Assembly: GCA_907163345.1 (NCBI GenBank)
Contig: CAJQUN010000130.1
Span: forward strand, 62,001 to 126,000
Source of the DNA: Haberlea rhodopensis
Lineage: Eukaryota; Streptophyta; Magnoliopsida; Lamiales; Gesneriaceae
Direction of reading: 5' to 3'
DNA: 64,000 nt
The notes beneath the pieces are model-generated. The model saw nothing but the letters and a program-made list of their open reading frames with translations. It was not told the origin of the DNA and searched no databases. The translations under genes were made by a program, and so were the position numbers. Below are positions 59,597 to 64,000 of the stretch, piece by piece (the stretch's first letter is position 1; the number at the start of each line of letters is the position of its first letter).

Positions 59597-60024
59597 AGGG
59601 CCAAAGCTAAAGGCAACAAGAAAGCAAAGAAGGTCTTTGCTAAATCTAAGCCAAAGTCTTCTGCACTGAAACCAAAGGGAGGGATAGCAAAGGAAGGGAA
59701 CTGTTTCCATTGCGGTGAGACCGGCCATTGGAAAAGAAACTGCAAAGTATATCTGGAGGATCTAAAGAAAGGAAGTGTGACTTCCGCTTCAGGTATTTTT
59801 GTTATAGAAGTCAATTTATCTACTTCTTCATCATGGGTATTAGATACTGGATGTGGATCTCACATTTGTGTAAATGTGCAGGATCTCAAAAGGAGTAGGA
59901 CATTGGCGAAAGGTGAAGTTGATCTCCGAGTTGGAAATGGAGCAAGAGTTGCTGCATTAGCTATAGGAGATTATCATTTAGCTTTACCTTCTGGTTTATC
60001 ATTGATTTTGAAAGATTGTTATTT
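59597..60024 (+). pseudogene. copia2 zinc knuckle and protease segment
   Basis: Continues the gag frame after the stop: a Lys-rich stretch, CFHCGETGHWKRNC near 59701-59742, then WVLDTGCGSHIC near 59836-59871 (aspartic protease). One T is missing in the run near 60020-60025 relative to copia1 (TTATTTGTG versus TTATTTTGTG), which throws pol into another frame. Confidence 0.9.
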
Positions 60025-62823
60025 GTGCCTTCAATTACTAAAAACATTATTTCTATTTCTTGTTTGGACAAGTATGGATTTTCATTTATAATAAAGGACA
60101 ACTGTTGTTCTATTTATTTAAATGATATGTTTTATGCTAGTGCACAAATGGTGAATGGTCTTTATGTATTAAATCTTGATATGCCTATCTATAACATAAA
60201 TACTAAAAGGATTAAAAATAATGATTGTAATCCGACTTATCTCTGGCACTGTCGCTTGGGCCACATAAACGAGAACCGCATATCTAAACTTCATAAGGAT
60301 GGAGTATTGGATTCATTTGATTTTGAATCATATGAAACATGCGAATCTTGTTTGATGGGCAAGATGACTAAAGCCCCTTTCAAGGGACATGTTGAAAGGG
60401 CAAATGTTTTATTGGGACTAATACATAGTGATGTATGTGGACCAACAAGTACACAAGCTAGAGGTGGTTTTCAATACTTCGTTACATTTACTGATGACCT
60501 CAGTAGATATGGGTATGTGTACCTAATGAAACATAAACATGAAACCTTTGAAAAGTTCAAAGATTTCAAGAATGAAGTACAAAACCAACTTGGCAAAAGT
60601 ATCAAAATCCTTCGATCAGATCGAGGAGGTGAATACTTAAGCCAAGAGTTTCATGACTATCTAAAGGAGTGTGGGATAGTCCCACAACTCACTCCTCCGT
60701 ATACTCCACAATGGAATGGTGTATCCGAGAGGAGAAATCGAACCTTGTTAGACATGGTTAGATCAATGATGAGTCATGCAGATCTTCCGATATCGTTTTG
60801 GGGACACGCTCTAGAAACAGCGATTTTCTTACTGAACCGTGTTCCATCTACATCAGTGGAAAAGACACCATATGAGATATGGACTGGGAAGCGTCCTAGT
60901 ATGTCTTTTATGAAGATTTGGGGTTGTGAGGCTTTCGTTAGACGTCACGCCACTAACAAACTTGGACCCAAATCTGATAAGTGTTTATTTGTGGGGTATC
61001 CTAAGGAAACGAAAGAATACTATTTCTATTATCCCACCGAGAACAAAGTAGTTGTTGCTCGGACTGGTGTATTTCTTGAAAGAGAATTTATTTCTAGAAA
61101 AACCAGTGGGAGAAAAATAGAACTTAGTGAAGTTCAACCACAAGAAAACACTGAACCTGAGATTGAGATGGAAACAGAGCAGGCACCACAAGCTGTTGTG
61201 GAAGAAGCACCTGCTCAAGAGACACAAGCCCAGCGTAGGTCTGTAAGAGTACACCGGGAGCCACAGAGATATGGATTTCTTGTGACTCAACAAGGTGACT
61301 TACTACTTATTGATGAGGATGAGCCGTCATCTTATCAACAAGCTATTATGGGCAATGATTCTGAGAAATGGCAAGAGGCCATGAAATCTGATATGGAATC
61401 CATGTATGCAAACCAAGTATGGACTTTGGTTGATCCACCTAAAGGGGTACGACCCATAGGGTGCAAATGGATTTTCAAGAAAAAGACCGATATGGATGGT
61501 AACGTACAAACCTATAAAGGTCGGCTGGTTGCAAAAGGATTCAAACAAATTCATGGTATTGACTATGATGAAACCTTTTCACCAGTGGCCATGGTTAAAT
61601 CCATAAGGATCTTACTTGCAATAGCTGCATTTCATGATTATGAAATCTGGCAGATGGATGTCAAAACAGCTTTCCTTAATGGAAATCTGCTCGAGGATGT
61701 GTACATGACACAGCCCGAGGGTTTTGTCGATCCAAAGGATGCTGGAAAGATATGCAAGCTACAACGATCCATTTATGGATTGAAGCAAGCTTCTCGGAGT
61801 TGGAATCTTCGTTTTGATGATGCAATCAAAGAGTTTGGTTTTATCAAAACTGAAGATGAACCTTGTGTCTACAAGAAGGTCAGTGGGAGCGTAATCATTT
61901 TCCTAGTGTTGTATGTAGATGACATACTTCTTATTGGAAATGATATCCCTGCCTTGCAATCTGTAAAGATTTGGCTAGGGAATTGCTTTTCGATGAAAGA
62001 CTTGGGAGAAGCCACCTATGTTTTAGGAATCAAGATCTATAGAGATAGATCGAGAAAGCTTCTTGGTCTAAGTCAAAGTACATACATAGACAAGGTGCTT
62101 AAAAGGTTTAGCATGCAAGAATCAAAGAAAGGATTCGTGCCTATGACGCATGGCATTTATCTCTCGAAGGAACAGTGTCCTTCAACACCAGATGAGAGAC
62201 AACGCATGAGTAAGATTCCATACGCGTCAGCTATTGGATCTATCATGTATGCCATGATATGTACTCGTCCCGATGTATCGTATGCTTTGAGCATGACGAG
62301 CAGATATCAAGTTGATCCAGGTGAAGGTCACTGGATTGCTGTCAAGAATATCCTAAAGTACTTGAGAAGGACTAAGGATACATTCTTGATTTATGGAGGT
62401 GAGGAAGAGCTCAATGTAATGGGTTACACTGATGCAAGCTTCCAAACCGACAAAGATGATTTTCGATCGCAATCTGGATATGTGTATTGCCTGAATGGAG
62501 GTGTTGTGAGCTGGAAGAGTTCAAAGCAAGAAACAGTAGCCGATTCTACAACGGAAGCTGAGTATATTGCTGCCTCGGATGCAGCAAAGGAAGCTATTTG
62601 GATGAGGAAGTTCATTTCTGAACTTGGAGTGGTGCCTAGCATAAAAGATCCGATAGAACTCTATTGTGACAACAATGGAGCGATCGCTTTGGCTAAGGAA
62701 CCAAGATCTCACCAAATATCCAAGCACATACTTAGGCGTTCCATTTCATTCGAGAAATCGTTGAAAGGGGAGATGTTAAAATATGCAAAGTACCAACAGA
62801 TGATAATGTATCTGACCCATTGA
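60016..62823 (+). pseudogene. copia2 pol: integrase, reverse transcriptase, RNase H
   Basis: A 935-codon frame, nearly the whole of pol after protease. Counting from its first Met: integrase HHCC at His78, His83, Cys109 and Cys112; catalytic Asp139 (HSDVCGP), Asp202 (RSDRGGEY) and Glu238 (VSERRNR); Glu/Gln-rich linker near 375-420; reverse transcriptase WIFKKKTDMDG and QMDVKTAFLNG, with active site LYVDDILLIGND near 633; RNase H GYTDASF near 803 and TTEAEYIAASDA near 848. A missing T near 62740 shifts the last 25 or so codons, so it ends at 62823 instead of about 62900. All enzyme motifs are intact. The start is not native; pol should be fused to gag. Confidence 0.94.
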
Positions 62824-62903
62824 CGAAGCCGCTGTCACAGCAGAAGCATGATCGTCATACTAGATCTCTAGGCATTAGGTATATGTCTGAGTGGTCTTAG
62901 TGC

Positions 62904-62915
62904 AAGTGGGAGATT
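62904..62915 (+). other. Polypurine tract of copia2
   Basis: AAGTGGGAGATT directly before the 3' LTR. Copia1 has the same tract (complement near 22336-22348). Confidence 0.75.
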
Positions 62916-64000
62916 TGTTGGGATATGCCCTAAGACAAGTCATTAGATGATTGTTTAAGACATACAATGTTTATGGATTTATGAATGGCAATTCATTATT
63001 ATATATTATTCTTTTAACTGTGCATTGTGAATTAATATATATGTTAATGTCCTTAGAATAATATTGTATTATTCTTAAAGATATCCCTAGTCAAGTATTA
63101 TCATGAATAGGGATAGTGATAATACGTAGAGACTAGTATATGTTGATCGATGAATTGTTCATTGATATGAGATATCAAATCAACATATGGGTACATGTTA
63201 GAGAACGATGTACTGGACAGACCCACCATGAGAATGCAACATGGATAGTTATATGATCGTCATATGCAATTCTCATAGTGATAATAATGTATGTAATCCT
63301 TACGACTTGTGATCATCAGAGATCCCAACATAAGGAGTTATGTGTCTTGATATCGTCAAACGTTACCCGTAACAGGGTAATCTATAAAGGCGACTATTGG
63401 ATACACTACGAATTATGTAGAGGGATGTTGACTGATCGAGATAGGATTTGTCCCTCCTATATAACAGGAGATGTGTTTGGCCCTTGATCAAGTGAGAACT
63501 AAAATGCATGGCCATGCTCGAATGAGTCGATATGAGATATCGAGCTTATTCGTTTATTCTAGTTCCACTTGGGGATCAAGAAATAAAGATTGGATATACG
63601 AGTATGACTATTCCATGACTCGTGTTCAATCTAACACAAAGGACAAAGGGATTAAGTTACATGATTAATATTATCACGAGTTCTAAAGGTTATGTCGAGT
63701 CATTGACATTCTTGAAATTTGGGTAGCATTGATGTGTTGCTAGATACCGCTCAATGCTTGAGACGTAAAATGAGATTTTATGTCACTGCCAACATTACAA
63801 GATCCTATCGGGTCGCACAAAAGATTAAATCGAGAAGGGAAATTAAATTCATTGGATGAATTAATTAATTAAGAAGAGTCTTAATTAAGTGATTAAAAGG
63901 TTTTAATTAAATCATGGGTTTGGGCCCATAAGACTTTAAGAATGTCTTGAACCTTAATTAAAAGCCTTTTAATATAAATACAAGGTTATGATTTAATTGT
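62916..64000 (+). repeat. copia2 3' LTR, cut by window end
   Basis: It starts TGTTGGGATATGCCC and runs for 1085 bases to the window edge. It keeps the 439-bp segment deleted from the 5' LTR. The short frame at 63278-63487 also occurs in the copia1 LTRs and is not a gene. It contains TATATAACAGG near 63460, a possible TATA box. Confidence 0.93.

Larger units (their letters stand above)
55988..64000 (+). mobile_element. copia2: Ty1/copia retrotransposon, right end cut by window
   Basis: Same family as copia1, on the plus strand. 5' LTR 55988-57061 (with a 439-bp deletion), primer site 57063-57074, leader to 58939, gag-pol 58940-62883, purine tract, and 3' LTR from 62916 to past the window end. 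The left target sequence is GCTAT (55983-55987); its partner is outside. It inserted into the internal region of B2. Confidence 0.93.

Noticed and set aside
61327..61554. Minus-strand frames opposite copia pol (also 23698-23925, 23962-24267, 22507-22828, 25440-25778, 59476-59814)
   Set aside because: They are antisense shadows of the conserved copia coding frame and appear in both copies for that reason only.
63278..63668. Short frames in copia LTRs (also 21595-21973 and 37854-38232)
   Set aside because: They are inside LTRs, duplicated only because the LTR is, with no motif.

Overview
The window is plant nuclear DNA made almost wholly of nested LTR retrotransposons. I see no host gene, tRNA, rRNA or bacterial-type operon. 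The evidence for a plant is: Ty3/gypsy chromovirus-like pol genes (protease, reverse transcriptase, RNase H, integrase and a C-terminal chromodomain-like tail), Ty1/copia pol genes, initiator-Met tRNA primer binding sites (TGGTATCAGAGC), LTRs of 1.5 to 3 kb, and 5-bp target site duplications (TSDs). A flowering plant, probably a eudicot, is likely, but I cannot name the species. Dense nesting suggests intergenic or pericentromeric heterochromatin (inference).

Layout, with names used below. X (1-86) is the end of an LTR lying in E1. E1 (87-2771, resuming 14752-15669) is the 3' part of a plus-strand gypsy element with its 3' LTR. A (2772-14751, minus) is a non-autonomous element with 3.06-kb LTRs inserted in the E1 LTR (TSD GAGAC); it holds a solo LTR of family B (7339-9887, TSD ATGTT). 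E0 (15670-17605, minus) is the broken gag, leader and 5' LTR of an older gypsy element. G1 (17606-43060 and beyond, minus) is a gypsy element whose integrase region is split by copia1 (20822-38594, minus, TSD GCCAG). The gag of copia1 is split by B1 (26215-35254, minus, TSD ATCCT). The 5' LTR of G1 is split by B2 (from 43061, plus), which is itself split by G2 (46056-55478, minus gypsy) and by copia2 (55988 to the window end, plus).

Each gypsy or copia element once encoded Gag, protease, integrase, reverse transcriptase and RNase H for its own copying. Every copy here is broken by stops, frameshifts or insertions. A and B have no recognisable pol but share their primer-side leader, so they probably relied on proteins of a related gypsy element. 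By-eye LTR-pair divergence is about 1.6% for A, 1% for G1, and 0.4-0.5% for G2, copia1 and B1. The G1, copia1 and B1 values agree with their nesting order.

The most unusual content is palindromic. There are arrays of short hairpins whose stems vary but stay complementary, a GTACGT-spacer-ACGTAC palindrome kept in the LTRs of every gypsy-type family here, clusters of CGATCGATCG in gypsy LTRs, and telobox palindromes in the copia leaders. These are the best candidates for something undescribed. Whether they act in RNA structure, splicing, transcription or packaging is inference.
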